The notes: generated from the letters alone by a model not told the origin. A DNA stretch of 32,635 nucleotides from GCA-2715645 sp042095375 (GCA_042095375.1 JBELBJ010000013.1:1-32635), one strand, 5' to 3'; positions 23,801 through 32,635 are shown, counted from the first letter of the stretch. Made by a program: numbers and translations.

Positions 23801-24814
23801 TTAAAAATTAGGTACAGGACAAGATAGTATTCTTACTTCTCTTGGTGGTAATTTTTTTCCTAAAAAATTAAATCTAAAAAGCAAAGAAATTTCATGGGAA
23901 CCTCCAGAAAGATTTTTCAATTTAGAAATAGAATAATCATAAGAATAGGAAACATTAAAATTATCATATTGTAGACCCGCTAGTAATATTATTGATTCGT
24001 GAGATATAATTTCATTAAATTTTTTAATTGGAATACCTCTATAATAAAAGCCAAAAGTCATGGGATTAAAATATATATTTGATCCAATATCTAATTGACT
24101 AAATTTCTTTATTCTTCTGTAATTAATTGAAGGAAAAATAAAAGTATTTTTTAAACCTCTTTGAGAGTTCTTTAAAATAAAACTATATCCTCCATGAAAA
24201 GAAAATAGTTTAGGAATATTTTCCTTTGAATCAGTAAATGAAATATTTGGTTCTAAAATATTAAAAATTGATGTTCCAGCCCAAAACTTATTTGAATAAG
24301 TTAAAATTCCAATTCCAAGGTCTAAAAAACCAATCCTATCTTTAAAATTTAAAGATTCTAAAGAAGTATTATTAATAATACCAGCTTCCGATAATTGATC
24401 TCCAAAAATTAAATTATCAAAAGAAATATTTTTATTTGTATATGATATCTGTAACCCACCCCTAATAAATAAATTATGACCTAAAGAGATTTCATTTGCA
24501 AAATTAAATCCAATAAAATTTGAATTCAAACTAGCAAATCCTTCTTGTGTTCTAGATAAAATTACACCAAAATTATTATTATTTTCTTCAAAATTATAAT
24601 CCAACCAGGAAGAAAAAGTTTGATATCCTTTGGAAATTGATGGCCATTGATTTCTATAATTTACTCCAAATCTTCCATACTCACCTATACCAGTAAGAGC
24701 TGGATTTAAACTTAATGGTGATGCATAATATTGAGAGTAATCTAAATATTGAGATTTAGATTTATAACTTAAACAACAAATACAAAAGAAGAAAAAAATT
24801 ATCCTTATTATCAT
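23801..24814 (-). CDS. PorP/SprF family outer-membrane protein (type IX secretion-associated)
   Basis: A 337-residue protein with an N-terminal signal peptide (about 1-21, cleavage near KSQ|Y), followed by the PorP/SprF entry motif: YYASPLSLNPALTGIGEYGRFGVNYRNQWP, then KGYQTFSSWLDY. The rest is alternating beta strands of an outer-membrane barrel and it closes with a short CPVPNF tail. Family members partner with secreted adhesins and with the type IX secretion/gliding machinery, and several paralogues per genome are common. No adhesin gene of the SprB type is adjacent here. It follows glycerate kinase by 49 bases and precedes the Ste24-type protease. Confidence 0.93.
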   Translation of the reverse strand: MIIRIIFFFFCICCLSYKSKSQYLDYSQYYASPLSLNPALTGIGEYGRFGVNYRNQWPSISKGYQTFSSWLDYNFEENNNNFGVILSRTQEGFASLNSNFIGFNFANEISLGHNLFIRGGLQISYTNKNISFDNLIFGDQLSEAGIINNTSLESLNFKDRIGFLDLGIGILTYSNKFWAGTSIFNILEPNISFTDSKENIPKLFSFHGGYSFILKNSQRGLKNTFIFPSINYRRIKKFSQLDIGSNIYFNPMTFGFYYRGIPIKKFNEIISHESIILLAGLQYDNFNVSYSYDYSISKLKNLSGGSHEISLLFRFNFLGKKLPPREVRILSCPVPNF

Positions 24815-24863
24815 TATATTTTGTAACGGTCATCTCTAAATAAAATTATATTAAATAAAATTA

Positions 24864-25991
24864 TCAATTGCTTATTTCTGATAAACTAATAATTTTTGAT
24901 AATATTTCGGTTTCATCTTTAATTAATTTCTTCACATTTTTAATTGAATATTTTCTAGAATTTTTTTGGAAAGGAATAATAATATCAAAAAATTTATTTA
25001 ACTCACAGTAAGCTTCAGAATCGACAGAAGCAACTAAAGCGATTGTTAATAAACCTTCTTTCTTAGCTTTTTTTGCGACTTCGAAAGGAGCTTTACCTTG
25101 TAGAGTTTGAAAATCTAAATTTCCTTCTCCAGTAATTAAAATATCTGCATTTTTAATTTTTTTTTTAAAATTCATTATTTTGAAAAAATAATCAGTTCCA
25201 GAATAAACCTTAGCATTTAAAAATATTTTAAGAAATGCAGCTATTCCACCAGCAGATCCTCCCCCAATAATTTTTTCAGGATTTAATTTTAATTTATTCC
25301 TAGTTAGTTTTGAAAAATTTGAAAGTCCATTTTCCAACTGATCTATTTGAAACTTAGTAGCTCCCTTTTGTTTTGCGAAAACATATGATGCACCATTGTC
25401 TCCTAATAACTTATTTTTAACGTCATTCAAAAGAATAAAATCTATATTTGAAAAAAGGTTTTCCTTATATTCAATTTTTGAAATTGAATTTATAAAATTT
25501 TTATTTTTTAATTCTAATCCATCTTTATTTAAAAACTTTACACCTAAAGCTGATAGAATACCTATGCCTCCATCGACCGTAGCAGATCCTCCAAGAGCAA
25601 TAATAATTTTTTTGGCACCTTTTTTTATTGCAGATAAAATAATTTTACCAGTATAGTAAGAATTATACATTAAAGGATTTCTGAAATCTTTTTTTACTAA
25701 TTTTAAACCAGATGAGTCTGAAAGTTCAATAAAAGCACTTTTTCCATTATCAAAAAGCAAATATTTAGAATTAATTTTTTTACCTACAGGTGATAAAATT
25801 TTCTTAATAATTGTAATTCCATTTTTATATTTACTAAATACATCAAATGACCCGTCTCCCCCATCAGCAATAGGTAAATTAATAAATTGAGAATTATTTA
25901 AGTTTTTCTTCAAACCTGAAATAATAATATTTGCAGCATCTATTGAAGATAGACTTTCTTTGTATGAATTTGGAGAGATAATGATTTTCAT
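24864..25991 (-). CDS. Glycerate kinase (GlxK/GarK family)
   Basis: This enzyme phosphorylates D-glycerate to 2- or 3-phosphoglycerate with ATP, feeding the glyoxylate/serine carbon route into glycolysis. The 375-residue protein shows the family's N-terminal MKIIISPNSYKESLSS (usual form PDSFKGSLSA), PIADGGDGSFDVF near 42-54, GGSATVDGGIGILSALG near 134-150, GGGSAGGIAAFL near 243-254, and ILITGEGNLDFQTLQGKAP near 279-297. Family assignment is firm. Which phosphoglycerate is formed cannot be told. It is divergent from topA across 116 bases, which must hold both promoters. Confidence 0.93.
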   Translation of the reverse strand: MKIIISPNSYKESLSSIDAANIIISGLKKNLNNSQFINLPIADGGDGSFDVFSKYKNGITIIKKILSPVGKKINSKYLLFDNGKSAFIELSDSSGLKLVKKDFRNPLMYNSYYTGKIILSAIKKGAKKIIIALGGSATVDGGIGILSALGVKFLNKDGLELKNKNFINSISKIEYKENLFSNIDFILLNDVKNKLLGDNGASYVFAKQKGATKFQIDQLENGLSNFSKLTRNKLKLNPEKIIGGGSAGGIAAFLKIFLNAKVYSGTDYFFKIMNFKKKIKNADILITGEGNLDFQTLQGKAPFEVAKKAKKEGLLTIALVASVDSEAYCELNKFFDIIIPFQKNSRKYSIKNVKKLIKDETEILSKIISLSEISN

Positions 25992-26074
25992 AGTTTATTT
26001 ATGATATAACTATTCAAAAATGATAATTTATAAATTAAATACAATTTCTTTTTATTTAATTATATTTTTTTTCT

Positions 26075-26082
26075 CATCTTTG
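26075..26082 (+). promoter_or_regulatory. Possible topA promoter -7 element
   Basis: CATCTTTG differs from the Bacteroidota -7 consensus TAnnTTTG at one base and lies 25 bases before the topA ATG. That would give a short leader of about 18-22 bases. No matching -33 element is evident, so this is tentative. Confidence 0.3.
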
Positions 26083-26107
26083 GCAACCTAAAATAAAAAG
26101 TAAGATA

Positions 26108-28444
26108 ATGATTGAAAATTTAGTAATAGTTGAGTCGCCAGCTAAAGCTAAGACGATAGAAAAATATTTAGGAAAAGATTTTAAAGTCACATCCTGTTAT
26201 GGACATATAAGAGATTTACCAAAAGATGATAAATCTATTGACAAAGAAAATGGGTTTCTACCGTCTTATGTTCCTTCACCTGATAAGAAAAAAGTAATTA
26301 AAGAACTACAATCTTTAAAAAAAAATTCATCTAAAGTTTACTTAGCAACAGATAATGATAGAGAAGGAGAAGCTATTGCTTGGCATCTTAAAGAATTATT
26401 AAAATTAAATGAAGAAGAATACGAAAGAATAGTTTTTAGAGAAATTACAAAGAAAGCAGTTTTAGATTCAATTAGAAATCCAACAAAAATAAATATGGAT
26501 TTAGTCAATGCCCAACAAGCTAGAAGAGTATTAGATAGATTAGTTGGCTTTGAAATATCACCAATACTTTGGAAAAAAATAAAAAGAGGTTTATCTGCTG
26601 GAAGAGTACAATCTGTGGCTGTAAAGTTTGTGGTAGACAGAGAAAATGAAATAAGTAAATTTGTTCCAAAATCTTCTTTCAAGACAACAGCAGTTTTTTC
26701 TTTAAATAATAATAGTTTTTCAGCAGAACTGAATAAAAGGTTTGAAAATAAAATTGAATCTGAAGATTTTTTAAATCAGTGCTTAGATTCTAAGTTTAAA
26801 GTTAAAAAAATAGAGAAAAAGCCTTCTAAAAGATCTCCATCACCACCTTTCACTACTTCAACACTACAACAAGAAGCAAGTAGAAAAATTGGATTTTCAC
26901 CTTCTTTAACTATGTCAACGGCGCAAAGGTTATATGAAGCAGGAAATATTACATATATGAGAACAGATTCCGTTAATTTATCTGAAGAGGCATTAGACAA
27001 TTCAAAAAATGTAATTGAATCAAACTATGGGAATGATTATTTTAAAAGAAGAGTTTTTAAAACAAAAAGTAATTCTGCCCAAGAAGCACATGAAGCAATT
27101 AGACCAACAAACTTCATGATTGATGATGCAGGAAAAACTGAGAGTGAAAAAAAATTATATAATCTTATTTGGAGAAGAACACTAGCTTCTCAAATGAGTG
27201 ATTCAATTTTTGAAAGGACTGTAGTAAATATTAGTAATAATACTAATTATGAATTCAAAGCCACTGGAGAAATTATGACTTTCGATGGTTTCTTAAAATT
27301 ATATAATGAAAAATCAGATAATGAAAAACTACTACCAAAACTTGAAAAAGACTCTTCATTAAATACAAAAGAAATATTATGCAAACAAGTATTTACTAAA
27401 CATCCACCAAGGTATTCTGAAGCTAGTTTAATTAAAAAAATGGAAGATTCAGGAATTGGAAGACCATCTACTTTTGCTGAAACTGTTAGAAAAATTAAAG
27501 AAAGAGAATATGTGATTAAAGAGGAAAGAGATGGTAAGATTATAAATAGCAATGAAATAAGACTTGAAGGTAATCAAATTTCTCATGATATTAAAGAAGA
27601 AAAAACTGGATTTGAAAAAAACAAAATTTATCCTACAAACATGGGAATGTTTGTAACAGAATTTCTCAATGAAAATTTCAATACAAGTTTTATGGATTAT
27701 TCATTTACTGCAAAAACTGAATCCCAGCTTGATCAAATTGCATACAAAGGAGGAAATTGGAATAATATGATTGAAGAGTTTTATTCAATGTTTTCTGAGT
27801 TATCTAAAAATGTTCCTGAGGAAAGATGTCAATTAGAAAAACAACTTGGTGAATTTGAAGGAAAAAAAGTGATTGCAAGAGTTGCAAAGTTTGGGCCAGT
27901 AATTCAAATAGGTGAAAAAGATGATACTGATGACAAATTTCCTAAATATTTTAATATTTCTTCTGACCAATTAATAAGACATATTTCCATAAATGAAGCT
28001 CTAGAAATAATTAATAAAAAAGAAGAAAACAATTCTCTTCCAGCCTTTGAGTATGAAAAGGGAAATATAGAACTTAAAAATGGGAGGTATGGGTTTTATA
28101 TTAGGTTTAATAATAAAAATTTCAAGATTGATAAAGAAAAATATCCCGAACCAAAAAATATTACTAGAGAACAAGCAATAGATATTGTTAACACCCCTAT
28201 CGAAAAATCCAAGGATATATTGAAAGAATTTGATAATGGTTTACAAATAAGATTAGGAAAATATGGTAAACCTCCATATTTTCTTGCATTAAGAGGCACT
28301 GAAATAGGTAATATATTTAAAGAAAAAAGAAAAAAACCATTTGTAGGAATTCCAAAAGAAATTTTAGAAAAATACAAGAATAATATTCAAGAAATATCCG
28401 AAAAAGAAGTAAAAGAGATTATAGATAATTTTCTTAAAAAATAG
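26108..28444 (+). CDS. topA: DNA topoisomerase I (type IA)
   Basis: It relaxes negative supercoils by a single-strand passage mechanism. The TOPRIM domain begins at LVIVESPAKAKTIEKYLG (5-22), with the acidic metal site in ATDNDREGEAIAWHL near 79-93. The catalytic tyrosine is Tyr283 in GNITYMRTDS. LSAGRVQSVAVKFVVDRE, SRKIGFSPSLTMSTAQRLYEAG and SGIGRPSTFAETV are all family blocks. The C-terminal ~200 residues contain topoisomerase C-terminal repeat units (LGEFEGKKVIARVAKFGP, LKNGRYGFYIRFN, QIRLGKYGKPPYFLAL) instead of four-Cys zinc fingers, a form I recall as normal for Bacteroidota. Length is 778 residues. It is convergent with the M1 peptidase gene, with 3 bases between the stops. Confidence 0.97.
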   Translation: MIENLVIVESPAKAKTIEKYLGKDFKVTSCYGHIRDLPKDDKSIDKENGFLPSYVPSPDKKKVIKELQSLKKNSSKVYLATDNDREGEAIAWHLKELLKLNEEEYERIVFREITKKAVLDSIRNPTKINMDLVNAQQARRVLDRLVGFEISPILWKKIKRGLSAGRVQSVAVKFVVDRENEISKFVPKSSFKTTAVFSLNNNSFSAELNKRFENKIESEDFLNQCLDSKFKVKKIEKKPSKRSPSPPFTTSTLQQEASRKIGFSPSLTMSTAQRLYEAGNITYMRTDSVNLSEEALDNSKNVIESNYGNDYFKRRVFKTKSNSAQEAHEAIRPTNFMIDDAGKTESEKKLYNLIWRRTLASQMSDSIFERTVVNISNNTNYEFKATGEIMTFDGFLKLYNEKSDNEKLLPKLEKDSSLNTKEILCKQVFTKHPPRYSEASLIKKMEDSGIGRPSTFAETVRKIKEREYVIKEERDGKIINSNEIRLEGNQISHDIKEEKTGFEKNKIYPTNMGMFVTEFLNENFNTSFMDYSFTAKTESQLDQIAYKGGNWNNMIEEFYSMFSELSKNVPEERCQLEKQLGEFEGKKVIARVAKFGPVIQIGEKDDTDDKFPKYFNISSDQLIRHISINEALEIINKKEENNSLPAFEYEKGNIELKNGRYGFYIRFNNKNFKIDKEKYPEPKNITREQAIDIVNTPIEKSKDILKEFDNGLQIRLGKYGKPPYFLALRGTEIGNIFKEKRKKPFVGIPKEILEKYKNNIQEISEKEVKEIIDNFLKK

Positions 28445-28447
28445 TAT

Positions 28448-30271
28448 CTAATTCAAATCAATCTTATTATTTGATTGATCTATATCTGCCATTTTTCCAG
28501 AAGGGTTAATTTCAATTTTTTTAATTTTTTTAATTTTTGTATCAAAATCAATTTCATAAGTATTATTTACCCATTCCCAATCATCTAATAAGATATATTC
28601 TTGTTTTTTAGGATCATTTTTTTTCTTGCCTCTCATTATTGAAAGAGGTATGTATATGTTTTCTTTTGAAAAATCTTCATATAAAACTTCGATCTCAATT
28701 GGCATAGGTATTTTTCCTATTTTATTTACTGAAATTGAAATTTTATTTTCATTTTTTTCTTTAATTTCTAAAGAATAATCAATGGTATGGGTTGTGTTAA
28801 TCCAATAATCAATATACCAATCTAGTTCGATACCACTTTCTTTTTCCATTATTCTTATAAAATCATATTCATCTGGATGTTTATACTTCCATTCATTATA
28901 ATATCTTTTGAGAGCTTTAAACAAAATATCCTCTCCGATAATATATCCTAATTGCATTAAAAACATAGCACCCTTGGTATAAGAACCTACCCCATAAGCT
29001 TGATTAGTTGAAAAATGATCGGAATGAGTTGAAAGTGGCTCTTCTAAACCTGACTTAATAAAAGAATAATATCTTTCATAAGATTTTTTAAGAGGATTAA
29101 CTAAATCTAGTTTATATATATCATTAAATAGATATATCTGAGTTATATTTTGAGCAAAGGATGTAAAACCCTCATCCATCCAAGCTAAATAACTTTCATT
29201 CGTTCCTAGTAACATTTGATACCAAGAATGTAAGGCTTCATGAATAGTGACAGATAATAAGCTTGGGTATGACCTTTCACCTGTTATTAAAGTGGCCATT
29301 GGATATTCCATACCACCATCACCTCCTTGAATTATGGAATATTTTGTATAAGGATATTTTCCAAATATTTTATTCATAAATTTAAATGCCTTGGATGCAT
29401 CTTCTTGTAGTCTCTTCCAATTCTTGACCATATCTTCATTTGTCTCCAGATAATAAAAATGAAGTTCTAAGTTTTCAGAATCTACTTTTAAAATATCATG
29501 AACATAATCAGGGTCAGCTGCCCATACAAAATCGTGAACATTTTTAACTTTAAAATTCCATATATAATTATTTTTTTCTTTGACTTTACTTTGAAGAATT
29601 CCAGTAGCAGCAATTATATAGTTTTTATTAATAGATATTGATACATCAAAATCTCCCCATGGAGCATAAAATTCTCTGGCTATATATGGATGAGCATGCC
29701 ATCCTTTTCTATCATATTCAGCAATTTTTGGAAACCATTGCGCCATTGAGTAGTCAATACCTTCTTTATTATTCCTTCCACTTCTTCTGATTTGAACGGG
29801 TACTTGACTAAAGTACTCCATATAAAACTCCGTTGATTCATTAGGTAGTAATGGATCAATTAATTCAACTTCTAAAATAGTTCCCTGTACATGATATTTT
29901 AAATCTTTTCCATTTTGTTGAATTTTTTTTATTTCATGAAATCCTATTTCATCTTCATTCAACTTTGAAATTCTATCCATAACTCTTCTGTCTGGATCAG
30001 GTAAAGACCTACTCCTTACATCCATCATGCTACCTGGCTGAAAAGCATTAAAATATAAATGAAAAAAGACTTTGGTTATTGTATCTCTAGAATTATTATA
30101 ATAAATAAGATTTTGATCTCCCAAAAATTGATGACTTTCATGATCAAAATTTATATTAATTTTATATTCAACTCTTTGTTGCCAGTAATCGTTTGAAAAA
30201 GATTGAAAATAAGAAAATAAGAAAATAAGAAAATAAGTTTTTTTTATAAACTCATGCATCAATTTTAGCAT
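28448..30271 (-). CDS. M1 family metallopeptidase (aminopeptidase N-like)
   Basis: A 607-residue secreted or periplasmic zinc peptidase. A basic/hydrophobic signal peptide spans about residues 5-26. The exopeptidase motif is GGMEYP at 319-324 (a GxMEN variant). The zinc site is HEALH at 344-348 with the third ligand Glu367 in WMDEGF, giving the HEXXH-18-E spacing. A C-terminal region of about 130 residues is beta-rich. It likely releases amino acids from peptides outside the inner membrane. The ATG at 30271 overlaps gyrB by 20 bases. The ATG at 30259 (603 residues, 8-base overlap) is as good and gives a neater signal peptide. The signal-peptide codons contain four perfect copies of an 8-base repeat. 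Confidence 0.93.
   Translation of the reverse strand: MLKLMHEFIKKTYFLIFLFSYFQSFSNDYWQQRVEYKININFDHESHQFLGDQNLIYYNNSRDTITKVFFHLYFNAFQPGSMMDVRSRSLPDPDRRVMDRISKLNEDEIGFHEIKKIQQNGKDLKYHVQGTILEVELIDPLLPNESTEFYMEYFSQVPVQIRRSGRNNKEGIDYSMAQWFPKIAEYDRKGWHAHPYIAREFYAPWGDFDVSISINKNYIIAATGILQSKVKEKNNYIWNFKVKNVHDFVWAADPDYVHDILKVDSENLELHFYYLETNEDMVKNWKRLQEDASKAFKFMNKIFGKYPYTKYSIIQGGDGGMEYPMATLITGERSYPSLLSVTIHEALHSWYQMLLGTNESYLAWMDEGFTSFAQNITQIYLFNDIYKLDLVNPLKKSYERYYSFIKSGLEEPLSTHSDHFSTNQAYGVGSYTKGAMFLMQLGYIIGEDILFKALKRYYNEWKYKHPDEYDFIRIMEKESGIELDWYIDYWINTTHTIDYSLEIKEKNENKISISVNKIGKIPMPIEIEVLYEDFSKENIYIPLSIMRGKKKNDPKKQEYILLDDWEWVNNTYEIDFDTKIKKIKKIEINPSGKMADIDQSNNKIDLN
30205..30236 (-). repeat. Four-copy 8-base tandem repeat within the M1 peptidase signal peptide
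   Basis: On the plus strand GAAAATAA is repeated four times in perfect tandem (30205-30236). On the coding strand this is (TTATTTTC)n, encoding the hydrophobic core YFLIFLFSYF of the signal peptide. As the unit length is not a multiple of three, gain or loss of one copy would shift the frame of the peptidase. Confidence 0.9.
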
Positions 30272-32210
30272 TTAACGCATTTCTTTCAATGAATTCTCTT
30301 CTAGGAACTACGTCATCTCCCATCAACTGAGAAAAAATTCTATCAGATTCTGCAGCCGATTCTATTGTGACTAGATTTAAAGATCTATTCTCCGGATCCA
30401 TTGTGGTAGACCAAAGTTGCTCTGAATTCATTTCACCTAAACCTTTATATCTCTGTATTCCTACAGAATCTTCTTTTCCATTTCCAGACATTTCCTTTAT
30501 TGTTTTATCTTTTTCTGATTCACTCCAGACATATCTTTTATCTTTACCTTTAGAAAGTAGGTATAATGGAGGTAAGGCAATATATAAATAACCATTTTCA
30601 ATTAAAGCTCTCATATACCTAAAGAAGAATGTCAAAACTAATGTTCTTATATGACTTCCATCTATATCTGCATCAGTCATAATTATAACTTTATGGTATC
30701 TTAATTTATCAAGATTTAAAGCTTTTTCATCATCTTCCGTTCCAAAAGAAACTCCAAGAGCAGTTATCATATTTTTTATTTCTTCATTATCATAAATTTT
30801 ATGTTCTTGAGCTTTTTCAACATTTAAAATTTTCCCTTTTAATGGTAAAATAGCTTGAAAATTTCTATCTCTCCCCTGCTTGGCTGATCCTCCTGCTGAG
30901 TCACCTTCAACAACATATAATTCACACAAAGCTGGATCTTTTTCTGAACAATCTGCTAATTTACCAGGTAAACCAGTTCCTGATAATACATTCTTTCTTT
31001 GAACCATTTCCCTAGCTTTTCTGGCTGCATGCCTAGCTTGAGCTGCAAGAACTACTTTTGATACTATTTGCTTAGCTTCCTTAGGATTTTCTTCTAAAAA
31101 ATTTGTTAGCATTTCACCAACACTAGTATCAACAGCTCCCATAGCCTCAGAATTTCCTAATTTAGTTTTAGTTTGCCCTTCAAATTGTGGTTCAGGAACT
31201 TTAATAGAAATCACAGCTGTTAAACCCTCTCTAAAATCATCTCCACTTACTTCTACCTTTACTTTTTCAAGCAGTCCAGATTTTTCAGCATATGATTTCA
31301 GAGTTCTAGTTATAGCCCTTCTAAAACCAGCTACATGAGTACCTCCCTCTATTGTATTAATATTGTTAACATATGAGACAACATTTTCTGAATAAGAAAG
31401 ATTATATGACATTGCAACTTGAACCGGTATATTTGATTTTTCTCCTTCTATAAAAATTGGTTTAGAAATAAGCTTATCTCTAGATTGGTCTAAATAATCA
31501 ACAAATTCAACTAATCCACCTTCAGAAAAGAACTTTTCTGATTTGGGTTCCTTATTTTCATCTAATTCTCTTAAATCTTTAAGTTTTATTGTAATACCTG
31601 AATTCAAAAAAGATAATTCTCTTAGGCGTGTTGCAACAGTATCAAATTTAAATTCATGAACAATAAAAATTTCTTTATCAGGCATAAAATTTACTGTTGT
31701 TCCAGTTTTATCAGTTTTACCAACCTCACTAACTGGATCATCGGGAATACCTTTTTTATAAGATTGTTTAAAAATTTTACCATCTCTATAAACAGTAGCT
31801 TCCAAACTCTCTGAAAGAGCATTCACACATGAAACACCAACTCCGTGAAGTCCACCAGAAACTTTATATGTATCTTTATCAAACTTTCCTCCTGCATGTA
31901 AAACAGTCATCACTACCTCTAATGCTGATTTTTTTTCTTTAGGGTGAATACCTGTTGGAATACCTCTTCCATCATCTATTACAGTAATTGAATTATCTTC
32001 ATTAATTATAACCTCAATACTTTTACAATATCCAGCTAAAGCTTCATCAATTGAGTTATCTACAACTTCCCAGATTAAATGATGTAAACCTTTTGAACTC
32101 ACATCTCCAATATACATTGCGGGACGTTTTCTTACAGCTTCTAATCCCTCTAGTACCTGAATATTTTTAGCAGAATAATCTTTGTTTAACCCTTCTTTTT
32201 TTTCTGTCAA
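30252..32210 (-). CDS. gyrB: DNA gyrase subunit B
   Basis: The ATPase/TOPRIM subunit of DNA gyrase, which introduces negative supercoils with GyrA. The 652-residue protein has the GHKL ATP site (EVVDNSIDEAL at 48-58, DDGRGIP at 79-85, GGLHGVG at 119-125), QTKTKLGN at 346-353, the TOPRIM motif EGDSAGGSA at 435-443 and DADIDGSH at 513-520, then QRYKGLGEMN near the end. Reading GyrB rather than ParE follows from these motifs and length, and is probable rather than certain. The only plausible start is TTG at 32208-32210: upstream codons in frame reach a stop before any ATG, and the next internal ATG falls inside the conserved RKRPAMYIGD block. It overlaps the M1 gene by 20 bases. Confidence 0.96.
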   Translation of the reverse strand: MTEKKEGLNKDYSAKNIQVLEGLEAVRKRPAMYIGDVSSKGLHHLIWEVVDNSIDEALAGYCKSIEVIINEDNSITVIDDGRGIPTGIHPKEKKSALEVVMTVLHAGGKFDKDTYKVSGGLHGVGVSCVNALSESLEATVYRDGKIFKQSYKKGIPDDPVSEVGKTDKTGTTVNFMPDKEIFIVHEFKFDTVATRLRELSFLNSGITIKLKDLRELDENKEPKSEKFFSEGGLVEFVDYLDQSRDKLISKPIFIEGEKSNIPVQVAMSYNLSYSENVVSYVNNINTIEGGTHVAGFRRAITRTLKSYAEKSGLLEKVKVEVSGDDFREGLTAVISIKVPEPQFEGQTKTKLGNSEAMGAVDTSVGEMLTNFLEENPKEAKQIVSKVVLAAQARHAARKAREMVQRKNVLSGTGLPGKLADCSEKDPALCELYVVEGDSAGGSAKQGRDRNFQAILPLKGKILNVEKAQEHKIYDNEEIKNMITALGVSFGTEDDEKALNLDKLRYHKVIIMTDADIDGSHIRTLVLTFFFRYMRALIENGYLYIALPPLYLLSKGKDKRYVWSESEKDKTIKEMSGNGKEDSVGIQRYKGLGEMNSEQLWSTTMDPENRSLNLVTIESAAESDRIFSQLMGDDVVPRREFIERNALNAKIDA

Positions 32211-32326
32211 ATGGATAATATTTTATTATTGTAAATTTAATAAAAAAGGACCTATTAATGAACTTAATTTTAGATTAGTTATTTATATTATTTTATGATA
32301 ATAATGATAAAAAAATATTTAATAAT

Positions 32327-32334
32327 TAAATTTG
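32327..32334 (+). promoter_or_regulatory. Predicted promoter of the acyl-CoA dehydrogenase gene, -7 element
   Basis: TAAATTTG is an exact match to the Bacteroidota -7 consensus TAnnTTTG. It ends 18 bases before the ATG at 32353, predicting a leader of about 10-14 bases. A -33 TTG is not evident in the A/T-rich upstream stretch. Confidence 0.5.
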
Positions 32335-32352
32335 AATAGTCGTGATTTAATT

Positions 32353-32635
32353 ATGAAAAATAAAGATAAAAAAGTAAAATCATCAGTCGATAATTTTGAG
32401 TCTCCAGATTTTTATAATCTAGATAATTTATTAACTGAAGAACATATAATGATCAGAAGTTCTATTAGAGATTTTGTAAAAAAAGAAATATCACCTTTCA
32501 TTGAAGATTGGAGTGAAAAAAACTATTTTCCTTCAGAAATAGTACAAAAAATGGGTGAAATTGGAGTTTTTGGCCCAACTACATCTGAAAAATATGGAGG
32601 AGGAGGTTTAGACTATATTTCATATGGAATAATAA
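32353..32635 (+). CDS. Acyl-CoA dehydrogenase, N-terminal part (cut by window end)
   Basis: The frame opens with ATG at 32353 and runs to the window end, giving 94 codons. After a Lys-rich start the N-terminal acyl-CoA dehydrogenase helical domain is clear: NLLTEEHIMIRSSIRDFVKKE (the LTEEQxxxRxxxRDFVxxE block), ISPFIEDWSEKNYFPSEIVQ, then KMGEIGVFGPTTSEKYGGGG. This FAD enzyme family oxidises acyl-CoA thioesters to enoyl-CoA. The N-terminal block resembles the glutaryl-CoA dehydrogenase subgroup more than short-chain types. That is inference, since the catalytic Glu region lies outside the window. It diverges from gyrB across a 142-base intergenic region. Confidence 0.88.
   Translation, partial: MKNKDKKVKSSVDNFESPDFYNLDNLLTEEHIMIRSSIRDFVKKEISPFIEDWSEKNYFPSEIVQKMGEIGVFGPTTSEKYGGGGLDYISYGII

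Noticed and set aside
26338..28377. Several minus-strand open frames of 74-114 residues opposite topA
   Set aside because: They are all antisense shadows of the highly conserved topA coding frame.
26108..28444. topA missing its C-terminal zinc fingers as a truncation
   Set aside because: The C-terminus has topoisomerase C-terminal repeat units and a natural end. Lack of four-Cys fingers is ordinary for this group as far as I recall.
28505..28545. Runs of A/T near the end of the M1 gene as a regulatory repeat
   Set aside because: The run simply encodes Lys/Ile-rich residues (KIKKIKKIEI) in an AT-rich genome.

Overview
The window is very AT-rich (roughly a quarter G+C by eye) and tightly packed. 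No gene-free stretch reaches 300 bases. The longest are about 142 bases between the divergent gyrB and acyl-CoA dehydrogenase genes and about 116 bases between the divergent glycerate kinase and topA genes. Gene content points to an uncultured, streamlined, probably marine Flavobacteriales/Bacteroidota member. The evidence is a TonB-receptor-type C-terminus, GldA/GldF/GldG, a PorP/SprF protein, an FtsI with a C-terminal PASTA domain, a Bacteroidota-type FtsL, A-rich rather than Shine-Dalgarno leaders, and TAnnTTTG promoter elements. A run of exactly 100 Ns shows this is a draft assembly, probably a metagenome bin or single-cell genome.

Layout. Positions 2-2267 (+) hold the end of an outer-membrane beta-barrel receptor, an unrecognised Lys-rich protein, a glutaminyl-peptide cyclotransferase lipoprotein and an SCP2-domain protein. 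Positions 2285-19766 (-) are one nearly continuous minus-strand train, read from right to left: mraZ, rsmH, ftsL, ftsI, murE, mraY, ftsW, murG, ftsQ, ftsA, ftsZ (the dcw division/wall cluster), then gldA, gldF, gldG, dnaN, a duplicated-domain secreted protein and tRNA-Leu(GAG). Many junctions are 4-base ATGA overlaps. A promoter and an array of 10-base-spaced AAGTGG boxes, a textbook MraZ operator, sit before mraZ. A trans-polyprenyl synthase gene (-) lies just upstream. From 20908 the strands alternate: a glycerophospholipid-acyltransferase-like gene (+), then Ste24-type protease, PorP/SprF protein and glycerate kinase (all -), then topA (+), then an M1 peptidase behind gyrB (-), and the first 94 codons of an acyl-CoA dehydrogenase (+).

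Functionally the core of the window is cell-wall and division machinery. MurE, MraY and MurG make lipid II, FtsW and FtsI polymerise it, and FtsQ/L/A/Z organise the septum, with MraZ autoregulating the set. The same transcriptional train seems to continue into the gliding-type ABC transporter and the replication clamp.

Most notable points: (1) murC and murD, normally embedded in this cluster in Bacteroidota, are both absent, with the flanking genes abutting or overlapping cleanly. (2) ftsZ looks broken only because of an assembly artefact: a 100-N gap is flanked by identical 55-base copies, and removing 155 bases restores a single 487-residue FtsZ. (3) The MraZ operator is unusually clean. 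(4) A polyprenyl synthase has a Pro in place of the last Asp of its second Asp-rich motif. I found no CRISPR array, insertion sequence, prophage, toxin-antitoxin or obvious defence system. Most of the window is conserved housekeeping DNA.
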